A stretch of 33,343 nt of DNA from assembly GCA_947258715.1 (NCBI GenBank), contig CAMYJH010000040.1:1-33343 (forward strand), read 5' to 3'. Made by a program: the position numbers and the translations under genes. The notes under the pieces were generated by a model, which made no database searches, was not told the DNA's origin, and worked only from the letters and a program-made list of their open reading frames with translations. This DNA comes from an uncultured Gammaproteobacteria bacterium. Lineage in GTDB: Bacteria; Pseudomonadota; Gammaproteobacteria; HK1. Below, piece by piece: positions 1-6,839 of this stretch (position 1 is its first letter; each line of letters begins with the position of its first letter).

Positions 1-1006
1 AAATAAGATAAATGCTGTCGGTCGCGCTCAGCATGGCCTCGGCAATGATGGCCGGAATCTGATTTTCCACCAGCAAGCGCCCGAACACCGTTGCGGTGAA
101 AAGTATCAGCAGAACGCGGCCGGTCAGCCAGGTCGTGGTCTCGAGCGAGCGGCTAAGCGCTTTCAAGTCAAGCTCGCGGTAAACAAGGAAACCGATCGCC
201 AGGGTATAGAAAATGGCGACGATCGCGGCCTCGGTCGGGGTGAAAAAGCCGGAATAGATGCCGCCCAGAATAACCACCGGCGCCATAATTGCCCAAAATC
301 CGCGATAGAGCGTCACGAAAATATTGCGCGCGGAAAAGTTCTCGGCCGAGCCCTTGTAGCCACGTTTCTTACAGGTGATGTAGTTCATGATCAGCAGGCT
401 GATCGAGATCACCAAGCCCGGCAAAACGCCGGCGATAAATAGCTTCGGAATGGAAACCGACTGGAAGACGCCGAACTTCTCGACCGCTTCGGGCGGAGGC
501 TGCATGCCCAAGGCGGCAATTCCGAAAATCACCATCGGGATCGAAGGGGGGATGATGATCCCAAGGCTTCCGGATGAGGCCGTGATAGCCGACGCGATGC
601 CCTTATCGTAGCCGCGGTTGATCATGGCAGGAATCATCAGCATGCCGACCGCCGCCGTCGTGGCCGGACCGGAGCCGGAGATGGCGCCAAAAAACAGACA
701 GGCGAAGACGGTGGCCGCGGAGATGCCGCCCGTAAACGGACCGGCAAAGCTTTCGGCAACGTTGACCAGCCGCCGGGATATCCCCGCCGCCTCCATCAAC
801 GCGCCGGCCAGAATGAAAGCGGGCAGCGCCATCAACGGAAAAGAGCCAACCGAAGTGAAAGCGATCTGGACGAACTTGATAGGGTTCTCGTCGAGATACA
901 GAAAAGAGATCATGGCCGAGACGCCCAAGGCCACCGTAATCGGTGCGCCAATCAGGAGCAGGCCCAGGAAGGCCCCGAATAGAATAAAGACGATGGTGGT
1001 TTCCAT
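1..1006 (-). CDS. dctM: TRAP transporter large permease DctM (3' end outside the window)
   Basis: This is the large membrane subunit of a tripartite ATP-independent periplasmic transporter, the ion-coupled channel of the system. Translating the minus strand from the ATG at 1006 gives METTIVFILFGAFLGLLLIG, followed by hydrophobic segments and the family hallmark ASSGSLGIIIPPSIPMVIFG at about residue 155. About 335 of the usual 425-430 residues are present; the rest lies beyond base 1. It is the last visible gene of a minus-strand operon, about 90 bp downstream of dctQ. The family assignment is firm. The substrate cannot be read from the permease. The frame is open throughout the visible part. 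Confidence 0.93.
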   Translation of the reverse strand, partial: METTIVFILFGAFLGLLLIGAPITVALGVSAMISFLYLDENPIKFVQIAFTSVGSFPLMALPAFILAGALMEAAGISRRLVNVAESFAGPFTGGISAATVFACLFFGAISGSGPATTAAVGMLMIPAMINRGYDKGIASAITASSGSLGIIIPPSIPMVIFGIAALGMQPPPEAVEKFGVFQSVSIPKLFIAGVLPGLVISISLLIMNYITCKKRGYKGSAENFSARNIFVTLYRGFWAIMAPVVILGGIYSGFFTPTEAAIVAIFYTLAIGFLVYRELDLKALSRSLETTTWLTGRVLLILFTATVFGRLLVENQIPAIIAEAMLSATDSIYLI

Positions 1007-1095
1007 TAGCCTGTTTCCCCCAAGTGACGGAATTACCTCCGCCCCACCCCTCTGCCGTCTAATTATTTTTCGGCGGCGTCGGGCTGTTGGACCCG

Positions 1096-1626
1096 CTAGC
1101 CGCCTTCGTGGATGATCTCCTCGACGTGCGCCTTCTCGGGATCGCGAACGTCGATGCCCTTAACCAGCTTGAGATAGTTCGCCTGGATGATTCGAATCGT
1201 CATCAGGGCGAACGCGATGGGCAGGATCATGTAGATGTACTTCATTGGAATTCCCAGAGTCTGGGATTTCCAGAACAGGTTCATCTTGAAGAATACGAAG
1301 GTGAAGCTCAGATAGACGAAGTACACGTTGAAGGCGATCCAGAATAGGTCGGCGATCCCCTCGATGATATTGGTCACCTTTTTGGGCAGCTTATTGAACT
1401 GAAAAGTGACGCGATTATGCGCGTAGAGCTTCGCCGCGTAGCTGGCTCCAAAGTACACGAACCACACGAACATGTAGGTCGCCAGCTCCTCGCTCCAGGA
1501 GAACGAGTAGTTAAAGAGTTCTCGCGAAATTATTTGAGCGAAAAGCAGGACGACAAAGATCGCCAGCAAGGTACGGCAGATATAGCTTTCGAAATTGTCG
1601 AGAAACTTGTAGATCGTTTGGCCCAT
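1096..1626 (-). CDS. dctQ: TRAP transporter small permease DctQ
   Basis: This 176-residue protein is the small four-helix membrane subunit of the TRAP transporter and pairs with DctM. Hydrophobic segments lie near residues 18-38, 48-68, 90-110 and 130-150. The sequence SWSEELATYMFVWFVYFGAS is the typical DctQ signature with its conserved Glu-Glu. The charged C-terminal tail is ordinary for the family. The start at 1626 follows a GGGGATAT stretch that could serve as ribosome binding site. It sits between dctP and dctM, but the gap to dctP holds an intrinsic terminator, so its transcription is probably lower than that of dctP. Confidence 0.93.
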   Translation of the reverse strand: MGQTIYKFLDNFESYICRTLLAIFVVLLFAQIISRELFNYSFSWSEELATYMFVWFVYFGASYAAKLYAHNRVTFQFNKLPKKVTNIIEGIADLFWIAFNVYFVYLSFTFVFFKMNLFWKSQTLGIPMKYIYMILPIAFALMTIRIIQANYLKLVKGIDVRDPEKAHVEEIIHEGG

Positions 1627-1638
1627 CGCGATATCCCC

Positions 1639-1689
1639 AAAAAAAATGCGCTCTAGCCGGCCGTTTCAGCACGTGCCCGCTAGAGCGCA
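1639..1689 (-). terminator. Intrinsic terminator/attenuator between dctP and dctQ
   Basis: On the minus strand an 11-bp perfect stem (TGCGCTCTAGC at 1647-1657 pairing with GCTAGAGCGCA at 1679-1689) has a 21-nt loop and is followed immediately by eight uridines (A1639-A1646 on the plus strand). This is a textbook Rho-independent terminator 37 bp after the dctP stop codon, inside an operon. It most likely limits read-through into dctQM so that the binding protein is made in excess of the permeases. Confidence 0.88.
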
Positions 1690-1725
1690 ATTTGTACCGC
1701 GTGTGTTTACTCCGCTACGCCGGCA

Positions 1726-2736
1726 TCAGTCCACGGTGGGACGACCGAGAGATTTCAAGGCGGCGTTCAGTTTATCCTTTCCGCCGATGCTCTTGTAGAA
1801 CTTCGGCCAGACCTTGCTCGTCGCGGCGTCGATCCACTCCTTTTCATTGTCTGCCGGATCGTCAATCACCATCCCTCTGGCAACCAGATCCGCCTTCAGA
1901 CGCTTTTCCGTGTCCGCCAGATACCCGGCGCTGAACTTGGTAGCGGCCTCGCCGGCTTCCAGAATTGCTTTCTGCACCTCGGGCTTTTGATCCTGAAAGA
2001 CAGACTCACTGATGATGATAGGCTCCAAAAGGAACAGGTAGCGCAGATTCGTGATGTACTTCTGCACCTCGTAGAATTTCATCGCGTGGATGGTGATATA
2101 GGGCGTATCCTGCGCATCCACCACGCCTTGCTGCAGGGCGGTAAAGGTTTCCGACCAGGCCATTGGCGTCGGGTTGTTGCCCCAGGAGTTGTACGTATCG
2201 ATCATGATCTCGTTCTTCGGAACGCGGACCACGAGATCCTTGAGATCGGCCACCGTCCTGACCGGATGCTTCGAGTTGGAAAGCACCCTGTAGCCCGCAT
2301 ACGACCAGGCAACGATACGCACGCCCGCATCGCGAATCGTGTTTTCAACGAGCTCCTTGCCGATATCCCCCTGGGTGAGCTTAACGGCTTCATCCAGGCT
2401 GAGGATCATGTAGGGAAGCGTCAGCATGCCGACAGTAGGCGAAAATGGCGTAATGTTGTTAATCGCCAGAACCGAGAAGTCCAGAGTTCCCATCGCGGCG
2501 TCGTTGACGGTGTCCTGCTCGCTGCCGAGCTGACCGTTGTGAAACATTTTTATCTTGTGCTTGCCTCCGGTCCTGGCCTCGAATTCTTCGGCAAACTTTT
2601 TGCCGGCCGCGTCTTGGGTTCCGCCAGCCGCGTCGCCGAGCGCCATCTTGAAGTTCTTCGCCGATACACCGCCGGCAGTGAATAGCAACGCGAATGCAAG
2701 GCCTAACGTTGCAGCCAGTTTTCCCGCAAATTTCAT
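1726..2736 (-). CDS. dctP: TRAP transporter periplasmic substrate-binding protein DctP
   Basis: This is the soluble binding protein that captures the substrate in the periplasm and delivers it to DctQM. It has 336 residues, the usual family length. A clear Sec signal peptide covers residues 1-26 (KLAATLGLAFALLFTAGGVSA, cleaved before KNF). The central segment, around GYRVLSNSKHPVRTVADLKD and VVRVPKNEIMIDTYNSWG, matches the DctP fold and holds the conserved Arg that salt-bridges a substrate carboxylate. The start is preceded by GGAGGAAG. It is first in the operon and divergent from a LysR regulator, which is the likely controller. The substrate is probably an organic acid, but this is inference. 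Confidence 0.94.
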   Translation of the reverse strand: MKFAGKLAATLGLAFALLFTAGGVSAKNFKMALGDAAGGTQDAAGKKFAEEFEARTGGKHKIKMFHNGQLGSEQDTVNDAAMGTLDFSVLAINNITPFSPTVGMLTLPYMILSLDEAVKLTQGDIGKELVENTIRDAGVRIVAWSYAGYRVLSNSKHPVRTVADLKDLVVRVPKNEIMIDTYNSWGNNPTPMAWSETFTALQQGVVDAQDTPYITIHAMKFYEVQKYITNLRYLFLLEPIIISESVFQDQKPEVQKAILEAGEAATKFSAGYLADTEKRLKADLVARGMVIDDPADNEKEWIDAATSKVWPKFYKSIGGKDKLNAALKSLGRPTVD

Positions 2737-2953
2737 CGTCTTCCTCCTTCGTGCACAGTGCAGAGTCAGGTCACTCTAACGGAGAGCGCAGAACTCATCG
2801 TGCGTTTTGGGTTTATTTGAGAACTGTTGATTGAACAGCGCGCCTCCCCGAGGCTCCTAATTATTGATTTCTGACCCCGACCCTGGGGAGTTGGGCGGTC
2901 AGGATTTGAGTGAGGCTGCGCCAAGAGTACCCGAAAACGCTACCATGTGGTCA

Positions 2954-3005
2954 ATGTTTCGTATAGAGTGAATGTTCATATATATGTTTCATTAGAATGA
3001 AACAT
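2954..3005. promoter_or_regulatory. Candidate LysR operator in the dctP/lysR divergent region
   Basis: The arms ATGTTTCAT (2984-2992) and ATGAAACAT (2997-3005) form a 9-bp perfect inverted repeat with a 4-nt centre, ending 5 bp before the lysR start. Further half-sites ATGTTTC (2954-2960) and ATGTTC (2973-2978) lie upstream in the same orientation as the left arm. Repeated half-sites between a LysR gene and a divergent target operon are the classic arrangement for this family. The position overlapping the regulator's own start suggests autorepression. The 2737-2950 part holds no other feature I can name. Confidence 0.6.
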
Positions 3006-3010
3006 TAGCC

Positions 3011-3928
3011 ATGCCCAAAAAGGCCTATCTTGGTCGGGTCAGCGACGTCGATTTGAGGCTGCTGCGCGTTTTTCGCTCGGTGGTCGCCTGCGGCGGCGTT
3101 TCCGCGGCGGAGCTGGAGCTCAATATCGGCCGCTCCACGATCAGCCGGCATCTCACCGACCTCGAGGTGCGCTTAGGCGTCAAGCTCTGTACGCGCGGCC
3201 CGGCGGGCTTCGCCTTGACGTCTGAGGGAAAACGGGTCCTGAGTGCCTCTTCCAGACTCCTGTCCGCGCTGAACACCTTCCAATCGGAAGTCGATGACGT
3301 TCATCAGCGATTGGCCGGACATTTGTCGATTGCCCTGTTCGACAAGTCGATCACGAATCCCGAGGCCCGGCTTCCCCAGGCCATTATGCTCTTCGATGAA
3401 ACGGCCCCCATGGTCACGATTGAAATTTATGCTGAGCCGGTCAACGTGATTGAGAATGGGGTGATGACTGGGCGCTTTGAAGTCGGGATTATTCCGATTC
3501 ACGGTCAGTCCAGCAGCATCAATTGCTACCCGATCTATTCGGAGCAGATGTACCTGTACTGCGGTGAGGGCCACAAGTTGTTCGACCGGGCGGATAGAAA
3601 GATCCCTCGGCGCGCGATTCAGCAATGCAAATATGCCGGCATCGGCTTTCATTCCCCGAACATGATGGTCAGCCATCAATTGAATCTCAAACGCAGCGCC
3701 GACGCCTATGACGAAGAGGCCCTGGCAGCTCTAATCCTGTCCGGGCGGTTTATTGGGTTTCTTCCCGACCACTATGCGAAAAGCCTGGTCGAACGCGGCG
3801 AGTTGCGCCGCTTACGGCCCGACGTCTATCACTACCAGAGCGATCACGCGGCGATCGTGCGCCGATCGCCTAAGCCGTCGAGACTCATCAGTGAGTTCGT
3901 CGACTGCTTGCGTCGTGCGCATAGCTGA
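3011..3928 (+). CDS. LysR-family transcriptional regulator
   Basis: This 305-residue DNA-binding regulator probably controls the divergent TRAP operon. An N-terminal winged helix-turn-helix spans about residues 14-75 (LRLLRVFRSVVACGGVSAAE, then GRSTISRHLTDLEVRLGVKL with the recognition helix). Residues 95-300 form the periplasmic-binding-protein-like effector domain. Length and domain order are standard for LysR proteins. No strong Shine-Dalgarno precedes the ATG at 3011, and the operator palindrome lies directly upstream. The effector is unknown; the substrate carried by the TRAP system is the natural guess. Confidence 0.92.
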   Translation: MPKKAYLGRVSDVDLRLLRVFRSVVACGGVSAAELELNIGRSTISRHLTDLEVRLGVKLCTRGPAGFALTSEGKRVLSASSRLLSALNTFQSEVDDVHQRLAGHLSIALFDKSITNPEARLPQAIMLFDETAPMVTIEIYAEPVNVIENGVMTGRFEVGIIPIHGQSSSINCYPIYSEQMYLYCGEGHKLFDRADRKIPRRAIQQCKYAGIGFHSPNMMVSHQLNLKRSADAYDEEALAALILSGRFIGFLPDHYAKSLVERGELRRLRPDVYHYQSDHAAIVRRSPKPSRLISEFVDCLRRAHS

Positions 3929-3940
3929 TTGACCGCTCCC

Positions 3941-4017
3941 GAGCGGAGATGCCAGCGCGGAGCTGGCCCGCGCCCCTTAAAGCATTTCCGCTCTGCCCCC
4001 TATTCCCCGCTCTGCTT
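3941..4017. repeat. Family 3 palindromic element, copy a, downstream of lysR
   Basis: GAGCGGAGATGC (3941-3952) and GCATTTCCGCTC (3982-3993) form a 12-bp stem with one mismatch, 12 bp after the lysR stop. The segment CCCCTTAAAGCATTTCCGCT recurs, slightly changed, at about 9687-9706 after the acyltransferase gene, so this is a dispersed element rather than a private terminator. The rest of 3929-4307 holds a solo arm of family 1 and the operator of the next gene; no coding sequence is convincing there. Confidence 0.5.
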
Positions 4018-4039
4018 TGGTCGCCGTGATCGATCAAAG

Positions 4040-4069
4040 AATCAATAGCTTACGAACTCTGAATGTCCC
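4040..4069. repeat. Family 1 element, solo right arm
   Basis: Thirty bases match the right arm of the full-length family 1 elements (TTACGAACTCTGAATGTCCC at the outer end), with triplet TAG at the variable position. No matching left arm is found within several hundred bases upstream, so this is a half element. Confidence 0.85.
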
Positions 4070-4219
4070 TACCAGGCTTCACAGCCGCCCTCCCGTTCTC
4101 CGGAACCTACTGCTTGGGAATCTCTGGCATGACGATTGCTCTATCTCCCTCGACACCGCGGCCCGTTGCCGTAAGCCTCTGAAAATCTGAGAAGTTCGGT
4201 CGTGGCGGCGGGTGTCGGG

Positions 4220-4237
4220 TGTCTCCAATTGGAGACA
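4220..4237. promoter_or_regulatory. 18-bp perfect palindrome upstream of the XRE regulator
   Basis: TGTCTCCAATTGGAGACA is a perfect palindrome whose right end lies 70 bp upstream of the GTG start of the XRE-family gene. Small XRE regulators commonly bind such symmetric sites at their own promoter. Autoregulation is inferred, not shown. Confidence 0.55.
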
Positions 4238-4307
4238 GGGGGCCCGCCCGAGAGGGTGGGTCGGAAGAACCGGGCCCATCCGACAGCGGGCCGCACAGGA
4301 GGGAACT

Positions 4308-4697
4308 GTGGACAATCAAAATACGGTAGAGCGCCTTGATTCGGGGGTCGGCAGTCTGGCCCACCCAGAGCAGACACCCACGGTCGAAACGCTGGCCAAC
4401 CGCGTGAGAAAGACGCGCCGGAGCAAATCTTGGACCCAGCAGAAGCTTGCCGATCTGGCGCACACCACGCAGGCGGTCATTCAGAAGATTGAAAACGGCA
4501 AAAGCCTGAGGCCGCGTAACATCGTCGCGCTGGCCAAGGCGCTGGAAGTCGATCCCTCTTGGCTCATGTTCGGCGCCAGCGGGACGGAGTCGCTTCCGCT
4601 GGAAGCCATTGCGGTGGCAAAAGCCTGGTCCGAGCTTCCCGAGCCACAACGCAGCAGCGTCAAAGACCAAGTCATGCGGCTCTTGCGAAGCCCTTAA
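4308..4697 (+). CDS. XRE-family (Cro/CI-type) transcriptional regulator
   Basis: This is a 129-residue DNA-binding protein. I chose the GTG at 4308 because AGGAGGG sits 4-10 bp upstream; the longer open frame from 4212 runs through the palindromic operator. A helix-turn-helix of the HTH_3/XRE type spans about residues 26-87. It includes WTQQKLADLAHTTQAVIQKI (the HTH pair) and then NIVALAKALEVDPSWLMFG, the standard end of the domain. The C-terminal 40 residues form a short helix-rich tail, perhaps for dimerisation. No toxin gene lies beside it, so an antitoxin role has no support here. A terminator-like hairpin follows. Confidence 0.88.
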   Translation: MDNQNTVERLDSGVGSLAHPEQTPTVETLANRVRKTRRSKSWTQQKLADLAHTTQAVIQKIENGKSLRPRNIVALAKALEVDPSWLMFGASGTESLPLEAIAVAKAWSELPEPQRSSVKDQVMRLLRSP

Positions 4698-4715
4698 ACA
4701 ATAACGACACGACTG

Positions 4716-4741
4716 AAAGGGGCCCCGAGAAGGGGCCCTTT
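4716..4741 (+). terminator. Terminator-like hairpin after the XRE gene
   Basis: AAAGGGGCCCC and GGGGCCCTTTT pair as a nearly perfect GC-rich stem around a short GAGA loop, 18 bp after the stop codon. The U-tract is only four residues long. The stem is almost symmetric, so it could act on both strands. Confidence 0.65.
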
Positions 4742-4772
4742 TCGATGGGCGTGAAAAACTAAGCGTGAATAA

Positions 4773-4880
4773 GGGGACATTCAGAGTTCGTAAGCTATTG
4801 ATTTTCAGTCGTGCCGCAGCAAAGCGTGTACGGCGTCTGGCAACGAAAAAATCAATAGCTTACGAACTCTGAATGTCCCC
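4773..4880. repeat. Family 1 inverted-repeat element, full copy (triplet CTA/TAG)
   Basis: The 108-bp element begins GGGGACATTCAGAGTTCG and ends with the reverse complement of that sequence. The 33-nt arms pair completely, including the variable triplet CTA (left) with TAG (right). The central roughly 42 bp differ from the other copies. It lies between the XRE hairpin and the 3' end of the next (minus-strand) gene, 20 bp from that gene's ancestral stop codon. Confidence 0.93.
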
Positions 4881-4899
4881 GTTCTCCAGAACGCCAATC

Positions 4900-5173
4900 C
4901 TAATTTGGAAGTTTCCTTTTGGCGGCTGCGAGCTTCTTCTGGCACCGCTTCTCCTTATCCTTGGTCTTGGGCCTCCTTCGCCTCCTCAAGCAGCCTCCGG
5001 GCTGCGAGCAAATCCTTGGTTTTCGGGTCCTTGGGGCTCGCCATGAAGGGCTCTTTCTTCGTCAAGTCAGCTTCCACGGCCGCGATGCCGTCGGCGCAGC
5101 TCGACTGAGCATGTGCGGATTGCAGGCCAAGCAGCGCGATAGCCGCACAGCCCGCGAGAATCATCGTTTTCAT
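4900..5173 (-). pseudogene. Small exported protein, frameshifted near its C-terminus
   Basis: Starting at the ATG at 5173 (GGAGGAAA upstream), the frame encodes 72 residues and stops at TAA 4955-4957. Residues 1-22 are a Sec signal peptide ending AHA, followed by a charged, probably helical region with one Cys. Shifting by one base just before the stop, from 4962 downwards, opens a frame reading KDKEKRCQKKLAAAKRKLPN and ending in TAG at 4900-4902. That tail continues the same Lys-rich helix and restores a second Cys. An original protein of about 90 residues broken by a +1 shift is the simplest reading; a sequencing error is possible. The function is unknown. The intact short form is 4955-5173. 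Confidence 0.65.
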
Positions 5174-5225
5174 GCTATTTCCTCCAAAACCTGTGGAGGA
5201 CGACAGAATAGCTGGGATGGGTGAA

Positions 5226-5335
5226 GGGGGACATTCAGAGTTCGTAAGTGATTGATTTTCAAATTTGTGGTAGCAAGCTCACTTCGACTTTTAGCGAGGA
5301 AAAAATCAATCACTTACGAACTCTGAATGTCCCCC
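5226..5335. repeat. Family 1 inverted-repeat element, full copy (triplet TGA/TCA)
   Basis: This 110-bp copy has GGGGG and CCCCC at its ends. Arms match the other copies, and the variable triplet is TGA on the left and TCA on the right, again complementary. The right end is 5 bp from the stop codon of the minus-strand gene at 5341, where an attC site would be expected in a cassette array. Confidence 0.93.
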
Positions 5336-5340
5336 TGCTC

Positions 5341-5931
5341 CTATTCAAAACACGCCCTCATTCGATCGATCTCCCCGGTTCGCTTGATGATCCAGAAGGC
5401 AGCCGCGTCAACGTCCCGACGCTGGGTTGCTTCCCGAACGGTGTTTGAGCTGGCGTCCATCGTACGGGTGAGGTCGATGAAGCTTATCTGCACCTCTTGG
5501 TAGGGTTCCTGGGGCTCGCACGGATTCTCCCCGCCCGGGCGATCTGTCACCTCAACCGACAGCTCACCCAGCAGGGCTGCGAGAAGCTGTGGTCGCAGCG
5601 AAGCGCTACCAAGGTTCCCGCCCAATCGGGGCTTGCCGGCATCTTTGAGGTAGACCCCAGGGTACCCGCCGCCGGAGCGTAGAGATTTCAGCTCGTTGCC
5701 CGCGAGCTTTTCGTCCGGGAATGGGCCTCGGACGACGGCAAACGTGTTGGGCGTGAGATTGGGATAAAAGTCGGTGTCGAGTACCCAGCCTCCCCTAAGG
5801 GCAGCTTCGGTCTGTGCTGCACCTTGAGACGGAAAGGTCGCTGTGATCACGTAGATGTCGCCTGCATAGACAGGCGCTGTCAGGAGAAGCCACAGCAATG
5901 GAACCATCGAAACGTAGCCCTTTCTGGGCAT
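5341..5931 (-). CDS. Exported protein with a SPOR-like segment; cassette gene
   Basis: The predicted product has 196 residues. I took the ATG at 5931 because GGAGACAT lies just upstream and a signal peptide then begins properly (residues 1-23, VPLLWLLLTAPVYA, cleaved before GDIYV). Residues 24-98 (GDIYVITATFPSQGAAQTEA, then FAVVRGPFPDE) resemble a SPOR fold, the peptidoglycan-binding repeat with its paired Tyr/Phe strands. The C-terminal half has two Cys and no recognised domain. It is the distal visible member of the minus-strand cassette cluster. The role is unknown; SPOR similarity is by eye. Confidence 0.7.
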   Translation of the reverse strand: MPRKGYVSMVPLLWLLLTAPVYAGDIYVITATFPSQGAAQTEAALRGGWVLDTDFYPNLTPNTFAVVRGPFPDEKLAGNELKSLRSGGGYPGVYLKDAGKPRLGGNLGSASLRPQLLAALLGELSVEVTDRPGGENPCEPQEPYQEVQISFIDLTRTMDASSNTVREATQRRDVDAAAFWIIKRTGEIDRMRACFE

Positions 5932-5948
5932 CGATATGTCTCCTGTCC

Positions 5949-5984
5949 GGCTAACGCCTGCGTTCATCGGCCGCACGGTTATGC
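5949..5984 (-). other. Short attC-like site (cassette junction)
   Basis: On the minus strand GCATAAC (5984-5978) and GTTAGCC (5955-5949) bracket a small hairpin (TGCG with CGCA). They agree roughly with the attC core sites RYYYAAC and GTTRRRY. At 36 bp it is shorter than a normal attC site, so it may be a deleted one. It lies exactly between two minus-strand small genes. Confidence 0.45.
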
Positions 5985-5985
5985 C

Positions 5986-6207
5986 TCATGCCCCAAGTTC
6001 CTTGTACTTGTAGATCCGGAACCCTTGCTCCTGGGTGTAGCCATCAGGCTCCCATCCGCGCTTGAGGATGGTGTCAGTAATTATGGCCATGTTAATTCCA
6101 ACCGGATCTTGCAGCTGGTCGGAAATCGGCAGTCGAAATTCCTCCGGACACCCAACATACGACGCAATCAGTTCTTGCGCTTCTTCGATAGACCTGGCTG
6201 GCTTCAT
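5986..6207 (-). CDS. Small hypothetical protein, cassette gene
   Basis: This encodes 73 residues with no signal peptide and no recognised domain (begins MKPARSIEEAQELIASYVGC, ends YKYKELGA). The ATG at 6207 lies 7 bp from the R' core of the adjacent attC-like site, as is usual for integron cassette genes. The protein is acidic and probably cytoplasmic. I do not recognise it. Confidence 0.65.
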   Translation of the reverse strand: MKPARSIEEAQELIASYVGCPEEFRLPISDQLQDPVGINMAIITDTILKRGWEPDGYTQEQGFRIYKYKELGA

Positions 6208-6214
6208 ATCTCAT

Positions 6215-6285
6215 TCCTAACAATCAATCTCCGCTGCGGACAGTCCGCGTAACGGGTTAGCGTCACTTGCAGCGCCTCGTCGGGC
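6215..6285 (-). other. attC-like integron recombination site
   Basis: Read on the minus strand, it runs from GCCCGAC (6285-6279) to GTTAGGA (6221-6215), 71 bp, with an imperfect internal inverted repeat (GGCGCTGC with GCAGCGG, and GACGC/ACGCG near the tip). Core sites, size and position 30 bp after the stop codon of the upstream minus-strand gene fit an attC. Confidence 0.65.
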
Positions 6286-6315
6286 AGTTACTGCACCTAA
6301 AAACGGAGGCAATGC

Positions 6316-6624
6316 CTAGTAGTTCGAAAAACTGGCACGTATCACCAAGCCATCTTCGATTTCCAGACTGCAAGATGTGTCACACATGGTCAAAGCCGCA
6401 CAGAAGATAACTTTTTGAGCGCCCGGCTTGCTGGGATCATCAATCGGGCCCATTTGGCTTAGAACGAATGTGCCCTCAAGATTTTCTACATCTCTGATCC
6501 GAGATCCGACTGGATGGTTCTCGCAAAGATTGGCCGCGGCTCGACTTTGGGCGGTGAGAACGGATATGTAGACTGCTATCACACATGCCAGTATGAGCCC
6601 AGACTTTCCAGTTATGCCTAACAT
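6316..6624 (-). CDS. Small exported Cys-containing protein, cassette gene
   Basis: This encodes 102 residues. A signal peptide covers about 1-31 (LILACVIAVYISVLTAQSRA, then AA). The mature part has Cys at 34, 75, 81 and 85, suggesting two disulfides in the periplasm. The sequence between them is not recognised. The ATG at 6624 is 8 bp from the R' core of the attC-like site upstream, with little room for a ribosome binding site, typical of cassette genes. Confidence 0.65.
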   Translation of the reverse strand: MLGITGKSGLILACVIAVYISVLTAQSRAAANLCENHPVGSRIRDVENLEGTFVLSQMGPIDDPSKPGAQKVIFCAALTMCDTSCSLEIEDGLVIRASFSNY

Positions 6625-6631
6625 ATCGCCT

Positions 6632-6700
6632 GTCTAACGCCAAGCATTTGCGGCTGGCACCGCGAAGCGGCGGCAGTCCAACACAATCCGCTCGTCAGGT
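6632..6700 (-). other. attC integron recombination site (best example)
   Basis: On the minus strand it starts ACCTGAC (6700-6694) and ends GCGTTAGAC (6640-6632). Between them TTGGACTGCCGCCGC and GCGGTGCCAGCCGCAA form an imperfect hairpin with unpaired bases on one side and a TTCG tip. The 69-bp size, core sites and bulged palindrome are those of an attC site. Confidence 0.78.
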
Positions 6701-6735
6701 ATTTTCGTATAAGCGCAATAATTTTTCGGCTTCAT
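6634..6735 (-). CDS. 33-codon ORF of a minimal cassette, reading into attC
   Basis: From ATG at 6735 the frame reads MKPKNYCAYTKIPDERIV and continues through the attC hairpin to the TAG inside the R' core (6634-6636). It fills a cassette of only about 118 bp between two attC-like sites. Whether it is translated is doubtful; the second half is simply the attC sequence read as protein. Confidence 0.25.
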   Translation of the reverse strand: MKPKNYCAYTKIPDERIVLDCRRFAVPAANAWR

Positions 6736-6749
6736 CTCAAATGCAGGAC

Positions 6750-6839
6750 AGCTAACGCCCACCATCGGCGGCGGGTAAAAAGCGCAGCTTTTTACCCGTC
6801 CGCGCGCGCATTGCGCGCGACTCCATGGCGCTGTCAGGT
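6750..6839 (-). other. attC-like integron recombination site
   Basis: On the minus strand, ACCTGAC (6839-6833) at one end and GTTAGCT (6756-6750) at the other bracket 90 bp. Inside are two nested hairpins, GGGTAAAAAGC with GCTTTTTACCC and a CGCGCGCA/TGCGCGCG stem. The stop codon of the upstream gene lies within the R'' core, as often happens in cassettes. The double hairpin is unusual for attC. Confidence 0.6.

Noticed and set aside
4107..4670. Minus-strand 187-codon frame overlapping the XRE gene
   Set aside because: The plus strand encodes a clear HTH protein with ribosome binding site and terminator; the minus frame has no recognisable feature.
4773..5335. Closely spaced repeats as a CRISPR array
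   Set aside because: The units are palindromes of over 100 bp with paired arms, dispersed over 30 kb; there is no regular repeat-spacer pattern and no cas gene.
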